Assembly (NCBI GenBank): GCA_902805475.1 | Contig: CADCSX010000008.1 | Location: 2,090,001 to 2,154,000, forward strand | Direction of reading: 5' to 3' | Length of the DNA: 64,000 bases | From: Entonaema liquescens | Lineage: Eukaryota > Ascomycota > Sordariomycetes > Xylariales > Xylariaceae | Shown here: positions 1-16,119 of the stretch, one piece after another | Position numbering within the stretch: the stretch's first letter is position 1 | How the letters are laid out: each line of letters starts with the position of its first letter | Made by a program: the position numbers and the translations under genes | The notes under the pieces: generated by a model | What the model was told of the DNA's origin: nothing | The model's input: only the letters and a program-made list of their open reading frames with translations | The model's database searches: none

Positions 1-3000
1 TATCATATTAATTACTTTTATCTAAACATTATTAAATTTTATAAATTTAAAAATTATATAATTATTTTTAATAATATATATTAATAAAATATATATTTAT
101 TTATTAACTCTTATTATATAACAACAACTAATTTAATTAAATAAATTATCCTTTAAAATAATTTTTTATAATTTTTATAAAATAATACTTAAATATAATA
201 AATTATTCACTTAATAAAAAAATAAAAAACTATTATAATAATCAATTTAAAATATATATTAATTTTTATCATTAATAAATTTAAAATTAACTTAATAAAT
301 GTATAAATAATTATATAAATTATAATTTATAATTATATTTATTTAATAAAAAATATACTTATTATTTAATAAATAATATAATTTTTTTATAATATAAAAA
401 CTTATAATTTTATAATATTATAATAATAAATAAATTAACTTTATAATTTTATTTATTTAAATTTATAAATTTTCATTAATAAACCATAAAACAAAATATT
501 TTTAAATAAATATTTTAATTATATTAAAAAGAAATAAAAGGTTTATAAAAATAATATTATAATAAAAAACTTATATATTTAATTTATTTTATTTAATATT
601 TTTATTTTATTAATTATTTTAATTATATTAACCATTTTTATATTAAGTTTTTTTATTATTTTTAAACCACTTAAAGCCATTATTAATATAACTTATATAA
701 AAGAATAAGAAAATGTCAATTAAAATTAAAGATTATAATAATTAAAGTAAAAAAAATATAATAAATAAAAATAAAATAATTATAAAAGTTAATGATTTTT
801 TTTTTATTAATTAAAAAATAAATAAAATTGTTTAAATTATTATAAAAATTATTATAAAAATTATTATGGTTATACATAAAATAATTTTTATAAATATATC
901 TATTATAAATAATAATTATTTTAACAAATATATTATTAATAGATTTACTTTAATTATTTTATTAATGGTTATTTTAATATTTAAAATAAAATATTTATAA
1001 ATATTAATAATTTAAATAAAGATTAACGAAAATAATAAATAAATATAAAAAATTATATTATAATAAAAAAAATAATTAAAAAAGATTATAAAAAAATATA
1101 TATAAAAATAAATAAAAATGAATAAATTAAAAAAATTAATATAATTAATAATTATTTTTTCTTTTTTATATATAAAACATTTTTTAATAAAAACATTATT
1201 AAATTTATTTTGGATAAAATAGTTTAAATTTTAATTTATTAAAGTTATTATGATGTTTTTAATAACCAAATTACTTTTTTTATATATAATCTTATTAAAA
1301 TTTATAAAAAAGAGGTTTATATTGTAAAAAAGAAATTTCTTATAAAAGATTAATAAATTTATCTTTATAAAAAAAAAGTTTTTATAAAAAATAAAATCTT
1401 TAACTTTATTATGGCTTAACTTAAATAAAGAATTATTTAAAATATAAACCTTATAATTTATATATATTTTTAATTAAATGCCATTTTAAAAAACACATAA
1501 AAATTAATTACGGTTTATGTTAATATAAAATATTTTAATATCTTGATTAATTATTTATAATTAAAAAAATTTACTTTTTACATATAAATTATTAATATAT
1601 TATTTATTTCCATAAAAAGCGTAATTAAAAAAATTTTATTATATAAAAAAACCATTTTTTAATTAAATCTAAAAAATAATTATAATTAAATATAAATGAT
1701 AAATTAATTTATTATTAAAATATTAATAATTTATAATGATTTTTAATTAAATTTTCTTTTTAATATATTTTTTTTTTTAAATATATGGTAAATATTTAAT
1801 ATTTAAATTAAACTTTAATTATAAATTTTTATAATTAATTAATTATATTAAAAATAATTATTTATAAAAAAAATCTTATTTATTAACAAATTTTAATTTA
1901 AACTAATATAATAATACCATTTAAAATAATAATATAAATTTTAATTTTTTATATAAATTTATTAAAAAATAATTTAAAAAATTCTAATTAAAATTACGTA
2001 TTTATTGCCAAAATTAATAACTTATTTAATATTTTTATTTCTTTTAAAAAAAAGAAAATAATCTTTTTCTTAAACTTTATAAATAAATTAATCTATATTA
2101 AATAAAAATAAAGATTTAATTATATTAAAAATTATCATAATAAAAGATACTTTATTATTATTTAAGAAAAAACAACTTTTATATAAATAACTATAATTGT
2201 TATAAAAAATATTATTAATAATTATTAAATGATAAAAAAATTTAATTTAAATAATAATATTATCTATATATTAACATTTAAAAAAAAATATTAAATAATA
2301 TTTAATTAATTGTCAAAGGTAATAAAACTTAAGTAAAAAAATTATCCTTTTTAAAAACCTAATAATTAAAAAATATATCTTTTTGTAAAATAAAAAAAAG
2401 TATATATATTTATTTTCGAAATTTTTATATCAATTTCATAAAATAAATTTAAAATTTAATTAATAATTATAATATTTAGGATAAACCAAATTTTATTAAA
2501 ATAATTAACGAAAAAAAAATATAAATTTATTTTATAAAAAATTAATAAAATTAAATCTAATTTTTTATTAAATTTTATAAATTTAATATAAAAGAATAAA
2601 AAATGGTAAATAAAATCTTTAATAATATATAAAAAAATAATAAATTTAAATATATAAAATAACTTTTACCATTTAATTATCCCATTTTTATAATATATTA
2701 TATAATTAATAATATTTAGAAAAAATACGTTATAATTAATTTATAATTGTTTAATAAAGTAGTGGTTTTAAATGTATATTTTTTATTAATATAAAAATTT
2801 ATAATTGGTAAGTTTTAAAGATTACATTATATTATAATCGTGAATAAATTTAAATTTTTTTATTAATTGTTTATTTGGTTAAGTTATTAAAATAAAATAA
2901 TAATTATTTTTTTATAAAATCTTGAAATATTTAACGTTATGTTAATGGATTATTAAAATAATTTGGGTTATGTTTAGAGATATATAAATAAAAAATTAAA

Positions 3001-6000
3001 ACCTTATAAATAATTTATAATAATATATATTAACAATATTATTATTTATTTTAAGATATTAAAAAAATATTTAAAATATTTAATTTTAATTTTTTAATTA
3101 TTTTAAAATTTTAATTTATTTATTAAATTGAGTAAATTTTTTTTAAAATATTTTATAATTTATCTTTTTAGATATTTAATAAATAGCTTAGATATATTAT
3201 TAATAAATAATTATATAAAAATTTTTTAAAAATTAAAAGTTTTATTTATATTAGTAAATTTAAAAATATATATTAGTTTGATAGGTTTTTTTAGGAAATT
3301 TATTTTATAATATTAGTAAAAATTAATATTTTTATAAAAGAAAAAGATAAAATTTATTGTTTAAAGATATATAATAAAAGATTTATTTAAGATAGTTTTA
3401 AAATGTAAAAAATAAGTAAAATTAGTTAAATTTATTTTAATAAATGAAAAGAAAAAAAGTTTTAAAATTATTTAAAAAGATTTAACGTTTTTTAATTATT
3501 TTATTTATTGGGATATAGAAAAAATTGTTTTTTTGAAATTAAATGTTTTTAAATAAAAAAACTTTATTATAATGGTATTTTATAATAAAAGAAAATGGGA
3601 TGGTTTAGAATTAATTATAGATTTTATTAGATTTATATAATATTTTAATAAAGTATTAATTAAAGTGGAATAATGATATTAAATAATAAAATTAAAAATA
3701 GTTTATTTGGTTTAAGTTTATAAATAGCTTTAAGTTTATATTTAATTTTATTTGTATAATATTATGGTTTTTATAAATTATAAAGTTATATAAGGTATAG
3801 TTAATTAAATAATTTTAAGATTTGTGGATTTAATAAAACTTAATTTACATTTAATGGTAGTTTTAATATATTTATCTTAATTTTGTTTAAATATTTAATA
3901 TATATTAGGTTACATTAATTTAATATTAAATACTTTATTTAAATTATTTGTATACAATGATGTAAAAAATATAATAAAAATTATAAATTAATTTAAAAAT
4001 TAATTAAATAATATAGTTAAAGATTTTAATCATATAATTAAAATAATAATAATTTTATTAAATAAAATGAAAATAAAAATAGTTGTTGGTTATATGTGTA
4101 ATAAAAGATTAATTAAGATTATTAAAAAATTTATAGATAAATTAATTATAAAAAAATCTATTAGAAATTTTTATTATTAATTAAATAATAATAGCTTATT
4201 ATATATAATAGAAAAAAATAACGCTAAATACTTTTATATTTTTAATAATTATATTTTTATAATATTTAAAATGGTACATAATTTTAAACATTATTTTGGT
4301 TTAAAAAGAATGGTTTATAATTTAAATAATTTTAATATTAATTATTTATTTAAGAAACTAATTAATTACCTTACTTATTACTTCAAATGTAAAATAAATT
4401 AGATAAATTAATATTAAATATTAAGCAAACTTAAATTAATCCATAAACCATCTTAACCATTTTATATAATTATAATAGATTTTATAATTAATTTATTAAA
4501 AATTCTTATGATAAATATAATTTAATAAATAATTAATTTCGGAGAAGTTAATGGTATATTAATAATAATATATAAATTTAATAAAAAATCGCTAATTATA
4601 TTTAAATATATAAAATATATAATAAAAAATTAAGTTTATATTTTTTATATTATATTAATGTTGGTAAATTAAGGCTTACCCGCGAAAATTATATTAAATA
4701 AAAATTTTAAATTTATATTAAATCTTTAATAATCTTTATAAAAAAATTATAATATTATATTAATAATATTTATAAGTTATCATCCATAAATAAATAAATA
4801 AAATAAAAAATAAAATTAAAATATTAAAATTACTATTAAATATTATATTATTATTAAATTAAATATTATATAAATATATATTATTCCAACTTTTTAATAT
4901 AATTTAAACAATATAAAATCTTTAATATTAAGAAAATCGTTAAACGAAATAGTTTTTAGTTTTAAAGTTAAATTATCTTTATTAATTTTCAAAATCTCGA
5001 AAAAATCCCCTAATTTTAAAACTTAAAAAAAGATTTATTAGTAAAAAGCTAAAATAGTAATTAATTATACTATAACAAAAGCTAAAATAAAATATAATAA
5101 AAATTAAAATCTTTAAATTTTTAAAATAAAAAATAAAATTTATTTTTATCTTTATAAAAATTATTATTTATTAAGAAAATTAAATTGGAAATAATTTTTA
5201 TAAAAAGTAAACCCCTTTATCATCGTAAAAAAAATCGGAAATTTCGTTTATAAATTAAACTTCTTAAAATATTAACGCATTTATAAAGTTGTGTTAATTA
5301 CTTAATTAATATTAACCTTAAAAAAATTAAATCTTTTTAATAAAAAAAAACTAAAACTTAAAAGAATTTTTATTAAAGGAAATATAAATAAATATATTTT
5401 TTTTAAAATTAAAACTTTCTTAAAAAAACATATAAATAAAATTGGAAAAAAACTAGTAATTAAATACTTAATTTACTAGAAAGGATATAATTTAGAAAAT
5501 AATTAATGGTACTTTAAAAACCTATTTATAAAAAATATAATAAAGTTAGTAAAATAATTTAATTAAAAATATAGAAAAATTAAAGAAATTAAATAGATGG
5601 TTTTTTTTAATAACAAAATTAACGCATTAAATATAAATATAACAAACTGAAAATTAATTCGTTTTATATTAAAAACAAATTTAAAAATTTAATTATTTAT
5701 AAAACGTAATACATTTCATTAATCCTAAATATCATAATAAATAATTTTAAACATATTTAATTTATTTCATTATATTAAATAACAATATTAAATTATTTTA
5801 AAAAATTTTTATTATAATAATTTTATAATATTTAATAAATATAATTTTTATAAATATTAAAATTTTTAAATAATTATTTATTATAATTATTTTTTATTAA
5901 ATTTTATAATTAATAATTTTTATTATTTAAATTATTTGACCATTTTTAAGAAATAAATAATGTAATATAATTTAATTAAATTATAATAACTAATTGTCTT

Positions 6001-6959
6001 TATAATATAATTTATTAGAAATTTTATAATATTTAATTTAAAAAATTTTAATGGTTAAAAAAATAACGTTATAAGTTATAATATTACGTAGATGAATTAA
6101 TTTAAATTTATCTTAAAATAAATTTAGGATTATAATAGAAACATACATATAATAATGGAAAAATAATAAAATTTTAATAAAGATAAATATATAAATAATA
6201 AAGTGTTAATAACCATTTTTATAATATAATAAAAAAAATATATAGATAAAAAGAATATATAAATATATAAAATAAATTGATTTAATTTAAATGATATTTA
6301 ATTAATCTTAATATTAATTATTAATAAACTTAAAGGATATTAGGAATATATCTTATTATTTTATAAGTTTTATTTAAAATGTAATTTGTTTAAAATAATT
6401 AAATTTTTAAATTTAATTAAAATAAATTAATAATTATTTAAAATTTTATTATATTAATAAATAAAAGTGTTTTTAATTAGTATAAAATAATATAAAATTG
6501 TAAATAATTATCGATTTAATGGGATAATTACTTTTATAATATTTAAAATAAAGGTAATAAAAATTTTATAAATATATAGAAATAGAAGAAAATGGGGTTT
6601 TGGTATATTGTTAAATTAAATTGAATATTTTTTAGTGATAATTAACTTTTATTAGTTTATTATCCTTTAAAATTGGAAAATTCCCATTTTTTAAATAGAT
6701 TATTTTAAAATTTTAAAAAATATAAATTCTATAAAATTAAATGTAAAGATTGTTAGATAAAATAATATTTATAAAGTTAAAAACGTTAAAATTTTAAGGA
6801 AAGCGGTTATGTTTGCGAGATTAGATAAAATAAAAGAAATGGAAGATTAATTATATAAAAGAAATAAGGAAGAAAATAATAATAATAATATTTTATAAAT
6901 TAATAAAATTTAAATAAAGTTTATAAAAGGTAAAGAATTAGTTAAAGATAAATAATCAA

Positions 6960-7095
6960 TTATATTTCTTTTTTTTTTTACAACGTTTTTTCTTTTTTTT
7001 ATTATATTTTTTACGTTTTTTATTACGTTTTTCCCGTTTTTTATTATATTTTTTTTTTTTTTACGCCCTTTATTTTTTATTACATTTTTTTACCT
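6960..7095. repeat. pyrimidine-rich degenerate tandem tract
   Basis: The plus strand here is almost pure T with some C, punctuated by irregular recurrences of words such as acgttttttattacg and cgttttttattatat. It looks like a decayed short tandem array. No coding potential is visible. Confidence 0.5.
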
Positions 7096-10000
7096 TTTAA
7101 AATAATTAATGGAATAATATTTAATTAAATTTAAATTTTAATATTATAAATTTATTATAAAAAATTTAAATTAATTAATTAAATTAAAGAAATTATATAT
7201 TATTTTAATTTAAGGTTTTATTTTAATTATAATTATAATAATAAATTTAATAAAAATATAAAAAAATTTAATGATTTAAATTAATAATTTTATAACTTAT
7301 AAAAAATAATAAGTTAAAAAAATTGAGATAGTTTAAATATTTTAGGTAAAAACTTTATTTTTAAAAATTAAAATAATGGTTTAATTAAATATTTTAAAAA
7401 ATATAATAAATTTATTAGATAACGAAAACAAAAATAAGAAAAAAGAATAAATAGTTAAACTGGTTAAGTAATAAGCGTTAATACCGAAAATTCTAGCAAA
7501 AAATATTAAGTAAAAACATTATAACTTAAAATTTTAAAAAAATATAAAGATATATTTAAAAAACTTTTAAAAAAAAGAAAATAATATTAAGTGTAACTTA
7601 ACATATATTTATAAAATTAAAATTTAATATAAAATTTAATATATAGTTATTAATTAAAATTTAGTAAATCTTTAATTTATTAGATTTTAAGAAAATCAAC
7701 TTTAATTTCATTTTACAAAATTACTTTATAAAAACTTTAACAAATAATAAATTAATACCATTAAAAAATTTAAATATATTTTATTTATTAATAAAGTTAA
7801 TTTTCTTATGTATGTTATAAAATTTAATATTAATTTCGTAACATTTATATAAATTTGTTTTATAAATAATTTTTCCCCCAAATATTTTACAAAAATCAAA
7901 AAAACGATAAAATATTTAAAAAACTCAACGAAAAAATATATACAATATTAAGTATTTGATAAAAACCACTTACATTATATTTATAATAAATTAAAATTAC
8001 ATAACACGATTAATAATAATTACGTTTTAAACTTAATTATTAGCAAATTTATAATCGGATATATATTCTTTTTAACCGATATGTTTATATTATATAACGA
8101 AATTTTATTACTACGTTTTTTAATTTAATATAAACGTTTTTAATAATATTTATTAAATAATTATCCCATTTTTAAGCAATTTCTTAATATTATTACATAA
8201 TATAAACTTCACTTATTTAATTTTCATTTTCCATTTATTATAAATATTTCTTTAATTTTTTTTATATATTTTTAACGATATTTTAAGAATATTAATAAAT
8301 AATTAAATATATAAAATAAAATAAAATATTTATTAAACAAATACCGGGATTATTTTTTTAAATTTTAATAACCACTTTTATAATATAATTATATTAAATT
8401 AATATTACAATATACAATATACAATTTACAATTAATAATATATCTTTTATATTTTATTAACATATTTATTATATATTAATTAAATAATAAAATAATAATT
8501 AATTAAAGAAAGATTTATTATTTATTTTAAAATAATAAAAACTTAATTTTTTAATTACATTAAAACGTTAATTAATTATATTATAATAATATTATTAATA
8601 TAAAATCGAACGTTTTATAAAAACATTAATATAATATTAATTATTAAATATTATAAATATATATAAAAGATTATAATTAAAAGATAATATTAAATTAAAT
8701 TAATTTAAATTAATAAAAAGAAAAGAATATAAAAAAAACCAATTTTATACTACGTGTTTACGTTTAAATTTTGGTTTTTAAATAAATGTGATCATGTAAT
8801 AACGTAATAAAAAAAGAAAAATTATTAATGTTAAAAGTATAATTACATAACGCAATCATATAATTAGATTTGGTTTTTATTTTATAATAAAATATATAAA
8901 TATTTCTTACGGATTTGTAATTTTATTTTTAATTTAATTATTAAGAATATAATAATAATAACTAATAACTAATCGTTTTTCTTTACGTTTTAAAGTATTT
9001 TATTACCTTTTTATTAATCTAATAATTAAAAAATAAATAAATTTTTTTACAATAATAAATTATTATTAATTTTATATTATAATTATTTTATTTAAATTAA
9101 TAATTACGTTATTTATGTTTATTATAAAGTTTAAATATTTGGTTTTTTTTATATAAAATTTATATTTTTTTTTAAATTAGTTTAAAAATTGGTATTACTT
9201 AATTTTTTTAATATATTTATAATATAAATTTAATATTTTTTTAAAATTTTTAAAAAAATAAAAATATTATTAATATAAATATTATAAAATGTATTTAAAT
9301 AATTAAAAAAGATTTTATTAATATGTTATTAAAAAATAGTTAATTTATTTATTAAATTAAAAAAACGATTTTATATTTATAAATATTATATTTTATTTAA
9401 AAGAAATTTAAATTTTTATTATTAAAATATATATAAATTTTATAAAATATTTAATAAATCTTAATTCTAATAAATATTTAACTTTTAAATATTTAAATAA
9501 AAGTTTTTTTAATAAATAACAAAAAATATTTTTTTTATTATAACGTTTAATTTTTAATAATTTATATAAAAACGTAAATTATTTTTTAATTTAAATACTA
9601 ATAATATAAAGGTTATTTAAAAAAATAAATTAGTTTTATAAATTTTATTAACGAATTTCTTTTTTATAAAGTGGTTTAATTCATAAATATTAATAATTTT
9701 AAAATAAGTTTTTTTTATTAATTTAAAGAAAAATTTAATTTTAAAAATTGTTATTTTAATAGGTTGTTTTTTATTTTATTTGATAGTGTTTTTTAATGAT
9801 ATATATTTTTTTCGATTATTATATTTTTAATATATTTTTTTTTTTAGTTTAAAGATGTATTTTTTATTTTATTTAAATTTTTATTTAAGTAATTTAGTTT
9901 TATTACGATTTAAAATTTAAATTATATTATATTAATTTTTTTAATATTATAAATTAAAGATAAAAAAGTTAAATTTCTATTATAATATAAAAGATTAATA

Positions 10001-13000
10001 AATAATTAAAAAATTATTAAGTATTATTATTCTTTTTAATAAAAGTTTAATTTTTTTTATATTTTTTAAAGTTTTAATTTATATATTAAACGCGGTAATT
10101 AATTTTTTATAATTTTGGGTTTTTAAATTAATTTTTCCGTTTCGTTTTTTTTAATTATTTTTCTTTTAAAGTATATTTTGTTTTTTAATATTTGGTTAAT
10201 GTTTTTTATTTTATAATAATTTATTAATTTTATTTATAAATAATTTATAATAATTATATAAGTTTTATATAAATATATTTAAAAGAAATGTAATTTATAT
10301 TATTAATAATTAATAAAAATACCATATTAAATAAATTATTTTTAATTTAAAATAAAATTATAATTTAAATTTATAATTATAAAAAAAAACGTTATATATA
10401 ATTTTATTTTATATTTTTAAATCTATATAAAATATTTTATATAAAGTTTAATATATTTTTTTATTATAATTTTTTATAAATATTAATTTTAAATTATTTA
10501 TTACGCGTAATTTTAAATATTTCTTTACTTTTTTAATAAAATTCTTATTTATAAATAAAAATTTACTCGTTTTTATATTTATAAATATGTTTTTAATAAA
10601 TATTAATAAACCATTTAACATTATGATATAATTAAATATCAAAAGTCTTTTTTTAATAATTTCTTTAAAATATTATAATTAATTTTTGATTTTTTATTAT
10701 TTATATTATTAATAAATATATTTTTAAAATAAATAGTTATTTCCTTTAAAGTAATTAATTCTTTTTTAAATTTTTCTTTTAATTTATATCGTTTTTTTTA
10801 TATTTAATACAAATTTTTATTAAATAACCTTTTTGAACAATTTTTTAAAATTTTTTATATATAAATAAAAATAATTTTTAAACGTATAATTAATTTATCG
10901 GTAATTAAAATATTTATTTTCTTTTATAAATTTAATTATATTGTTTTTTTTTAAATCGCAAATAAATCTTAGCAATTAGGTTTATTACGAGAAAAAAATT
11001 TATAAAATTAAAATGCGGGGGTTTTTTTTTAAATTACCAAATTAACTTTAATAAAAATAAATATTTCCGTTTTTATTTTTATTTATATTAAACGTTTTCG
11101 GATTAATTATAAAAAATTTAATAATTTTTTTACATTTATCATTTACAATAATTAAGTTAATTACAATAAAAAGATTTGAAAATTTCCAAATAACATTATT
11201 AATGCGAAAATTTTAATAAATTTTTAAATTTTTTTTTTTTTTTTTTACATTATTAAAAAAAATCAAATTAAACTTATTCGTTATTTTTTTTATTTAATTC
11301 CGAAGTTTTACGTAAATTTATGAAATTACGGATAAATAAACGTTATATTACATTAATTGTGTTATTTAATTTCGGTTTAAATAATTTATTTATTTAAAAG
11401 TAGTTTTTTTCGAAATTAATTTAATAAAAACGTATTTCTTTTTAATTTAATTAATTAATATAATTTGATTAACGTTATTTATTTGTATTTAATACGAATT
11501 TATAAAATAAATTTTTTATATTATATTATTAATATATATAAAATTAATTTAATTAAATAAAAAAAATAAAAATTTAAATTTTTTTTAAATTTTAATATAT
11601 AATAATTTTATTATAATTATAATTAAAATTTATTTAATAAATTAAAATTATATTTAAATTATTTTTATCATTTTATAATAAAAGAAAATTAATTATAATT
11701 TAATTATAAAATAATACGTAATTATGTAACAATTACTATTGATTTATTTAAAAATATAAAACTGTTATTTAATTGTAAAATTTTTTAATATTTTATTAAT
11801 TATTTATAAATTATTTTTTATTCTTATTAATTATTTATTATTAATTTTTTTAAAGTTTTATATTAATATTTTACTAACGAAACTATTTTATTAATTTAAT
11901 TTTTTATATATTTATAATTTACTATTTTCTTTAATAATATTTATAAAATTTTTTAAAATTTATATTATTTTTTTTTACTTATTTACTTTTTTTAATTATT
12001 TTTATAATTTTTCTTTTAAAAAAAAACGCTTTTATATTAATAAATATTATATATAATATTATTATAAAAAGCTTTTTAAAGATTTATATATTATTAAAAA
12101 AAATTTAAAATTAACTTATTTTATTTTATTATTAATTTAAATAATTTATTTATATAATTTATAAAAAATTTTATTTTCCACTTTTTTTAATAAAAATAAT
12201 TTTAATATAAAAAAACCTTTTATAAATTAATAATTTTATTTATTTTAAACACCGAATAACCGCTTTTATAATATTTAATTATTTAATAATATTAATTAAA
12301 TTATTATTATATATTTAATAATTAATAACCTTTTGTTTTATCCGGTTTTTAATTAAAAAAATAAATTATTTATTAAATTATTAATTAAATATTAAAATAA
12401 AATACCAAAAAAAATTAAAATAAAAAATAAAAAATAATTATTATAATAATATTTAATCATTTTTAATACACCTTTTTCCTTTTTATTATATAAATTTTTT
12501 ATAAGAAATTTAAATGGTTATTATTAAAAAAGCCATTAATAATAATAATATTAATAATTATTATAATTATTATCTTAATAAAAAACTTATTACGTTAAAA
12601 ATCGAAATTTTAATTTTATAAAAATACTTAATTTTAACTTGTTAATTTTTATTAAAAAAAAACTAATATAATATTATATTTTTAATATTATATTTTATAA
12701 TATTATAAATTAAAAATAATATTTTTAAAATTATTAAAATTTAATTTAAATATTTATTATAAATAAATATTTTAAAATTATTTCAAAATTAAATATAATA
12801 AATTTTATTATATAAAAATATATTATTATAATTTAAAAAATAACATATTATATAAATTAATATAAAATAAATAAAAAATTCATTAAAATTAATAAATAAT
12901 TTTAATTTAAAATAATTAAATTATAAAGTTTATATATAAATAAATTTAAAGATTTAATCAATTTATTATAAATAAAAAACTTATTTTATATTAATTTACA

Positions 13001-13461
13001 AATTACATAATTATTAAAAAATTATCTATTAAATTAATAGTTAATTTATTAAAAGCTTTATTATAAAAACTTCTTTTAATATTTAAAAATTTTCTTTTTT
13101 TGTAAAAATAAATAAAATAATTATTAATAAAAAATTCGTAAAAGTTATTATATTACCAATAATAAAATTATCACTATTAACAAAATCATTACCATTAATA
13201 AAAAGTTTATTAAAATTAAAATAATTATATATTTTTTTAAGGAAATTAATTAAATTTTTATATTATAAATTAATATATTTTTAATTTAAAATAATATTTT
13301 ATTTATTAATTTAATATAATGAAATATTTAAATAATTATTAATTAATTTTTTACATTTATAATGTAAATTAATATTTTATTTATTAATTTATTATAATAT
13401 AATATTAATAAAAAAATAGTTTAAATAATAAATAATATTTTATTTAAATTAATTTAAAAAG

Positions 13462-14295
13462 TAGTTTAACGTAATGATTTAATGTTTAACACTTTTTTTT
13501 TAAAAAAAAGTAAGTTTAAATTTTGCAATTATTACAAACTTTTCAATTTCTTAATAAAAAACCAAATTACTATTAAAATAACTACATAAAATTAACATAT
13601 TAATAAATAAATCTTTTTTTTTTATAAAAATTTAAAGATAATATTATAAAATTATTTAAATAATAAATTATATTAAAACTTAAAGATTTAAAAAAATAAT
13701 AAATTTTTAAATTATTAAATAAAACGGTATTATTTTAATTACGGTCCGTATTTTAAATTATAACTTTATTTATTATATAGAAAACCGAAAGGTTTTTTTT
13801 TTATATAAATATTAAAAGACTTTATTTTAAAGAAGTTAAAAATATATTTTAAAATATTATTACTTTAAATATTACCGAATTAAAAAAAATTAATAATTTA
13901 AAAAAATATATATAAGAATATATTTAATAAAATTTATAACGTTATTAATAAAAATATTATTTTAAAAAATTTTTAATTAATAATAATTTAATTAAAAACT
14001 TATAATATAATATTTAAATTATATAATTTAATTAAAAAAAATAATTTATAATTAAAGAAAATTATAAAATTAATTAATAATATTAACTTTATATATAAAT
14101 AAAAATAATTATAAAATAACAAATTATAAATATAATATAAAAAAAAAATAAATTAGTTTTTTTTAATATAAATATGGTTTTTAATTAAATATAATTACTT
14201 AGTAAAAATATTAATAATATTTTATTATAAAAATAATATAATTATATAAATATAATAAAATAAAAATAAATAAATAAATAAATAATAAATAAATA
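13462..14295 (+). mobile_element. SINE-like retroposon, copy 1 (full length, 834 bp)
   Basis: Member of a five-copy family in this window. The left head reads tagtttaacgtaatgattt and continues into a tRNA-like A-box/B-box arrangement that is clearer in the other copies. The right end is a (TAAA)n run from about 14,265. A 12-bp direct repeat, attaatttaaaa, flanks it at 13,450-13,461 and 14,296-14,307, which I read as the target-site duplication. Head, simple-repeat tail and duplication of this size are the hallmarks of a target-primed retroposon. No reverse transcriptase is encoded, so it would be non-autonomous. It lies tail to tail with copy 2. Confidence 0.65.
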
Positions 14296-14645
14296 ATTAA
14301 TTTAAAATTTTAAATTTAAAAATATTTAAATAAATAATAATTTATAATTATATATTACAAAATTAATTTTAAAATTATAAATTAATTTAAAAATAACTTT
14401 TGATATAATTAATAAATTTTTAATAAAAATATAAAACAATTTTTAAAAAATTTATATTATATTAAAAAAAACTTTTAATTTAATAAATTTAAAATATATA
14501 ATTTAAAAACCTTTTAATTAAATTTTAATAAATCTTTTATTAATATTATTTAATAAATAAAAATAAATTAAATATAAATTAAAAAATTTATTATAAAAAT
14601 ATATAAATTATATAAAAATATAATAATATAATAATATATAATTAT

Positions 14646-15469
14646 TATTTATTTATTTATTTTTATTTTATTGTATTTATATGGTTATATTATTTCGTAA
14701 TAAAATATTGTTAATGTTTTTATTAAATAATTATGTTCGGTTAAAAATTATGTTTATATTAAAAAAAACTTATTTGTTTTTTTTTTTTTTTACGTTATAT
14801 TTATAATTTATTGTTTTATAATTGTTTTTATTTATATATAAAGTTAATATTATCGATTAATTTTATAATTTTTTTTAATTATAAGTTATTTTTTTTAATT
14901 AAATTATAAGGTTTAAATATTATATTATAAGTTTTTAATTAAATTATTATTAATTAAAAATTTTTTAAAATAATATTTTTATTAATAACGTTATATACTT
15001 TATTAAATATATTTTTATATATATTTTTTTAAATTATTAATTTTTTTCGATTTAGTAATATTTAAGGTAATAATATTTTAGAATATATTTTTAACTTTTC
15101 CGAAATAAAATTTTTTAATGTTTATATAAGGAAAAAGCTTTTTAACTTTTTATGTAATAAGTAAAATTATAATTTAAAATGCGGATTATAATTAAAATAA
15201 TAATGTTTTATTTAATAATTTAAAGGTTTATTATTTTTTTAAATATTTAGATTTTAATATAATTTATTATTTAAATAATTTTATAATATTATATTTAGAT
15301 TTTTATAAAAAAGAAAGATTTATTTATTAATATATTAATTTTATGTGGTTGTTCCGATAATAGTCTAACTTTTCATTAAGAAATTAAAAAACTTATAGTG
15401 GTTATAAGATTCGAATTTATTTTTTTTTAAGAAAAAATGTTAAACGTTAAATTATTACGCTAAACTATC
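14646..15469 (-). mobile_element. SINE-like retroposon, copy 2 (full length, 824 bp)
   Basis: Same family as copy 1, opposite orientation. On the minus strand the head reads gatagtttagcgtaataatt. About 35 nt later comes attcgaatct, resembling a Pol III B-box (GATTCGAATC after reversing C-to-T decay). The other end is a (TTTA)n run, i.e. a TAAA tail on the minus strand. A perfect 13-bp repeat, aatatataattat, flanks it at 14,633-14,645 and 15,470-15,482. Copies 1 and 2 form a large inverted repeat with a spacer of about 350 bp. Confidence 0.7.
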
Positions 15470-16119
15470 AATATATAATTATATTAATTAAAAATATACG
15501 AAATTATATAATATTTAATAATAAATTTTATTTAAAAGAACTTGTTAATAAATTTAAAATAAATTTTAATAAAATATAAAAAAAATGTTTTAATTTTAAA
15601 TATATTAAAAAAAATTATTTTAAAAAAATATTAATATATAATTAAATTATAAATATAATATAAATATATTAAATATATAAAATAAAATTAAAAGTTTAAA
15701 TAATTAATAAATATATTAATATAAAGTAATTTTATAAAATAAAATTATAATTAATTTTTTTTAAATTTAATAAATTATAAATTTATTAAATATTAATTAA
15801 TAATTATATATTAAATTTTATATTAAATTTTAATTTTATAAATATATATTTAATTATATTTAATATTATTATTTTTAAAATTTTAAATTATAATATTTTT
15901 ATTTAATATTTTTTATTGGAATTTTCGGTATTAATATTTATTATTTAACCAATTTAACCATTTTTTCTTTTTTTTTATTTTTATTTTTATTATTTAATAA
16001 ATTTATTATATCTTTTAAAGTATTTAATTAAATTATTACTTTAATCTTTAAAAATAAAATTTTTATTTCAAATATTTAAATTATTTTAATTTTTTTAATT
16101 TATTACTTTTTATAATGAG

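Noticed and set aside
10448..10642. 64-codon open frame in the AT block
   Set aside because: Composition is only Ile/Lys/Asn/Phe/Leu from A/T codons, with no domain; expected by chance.
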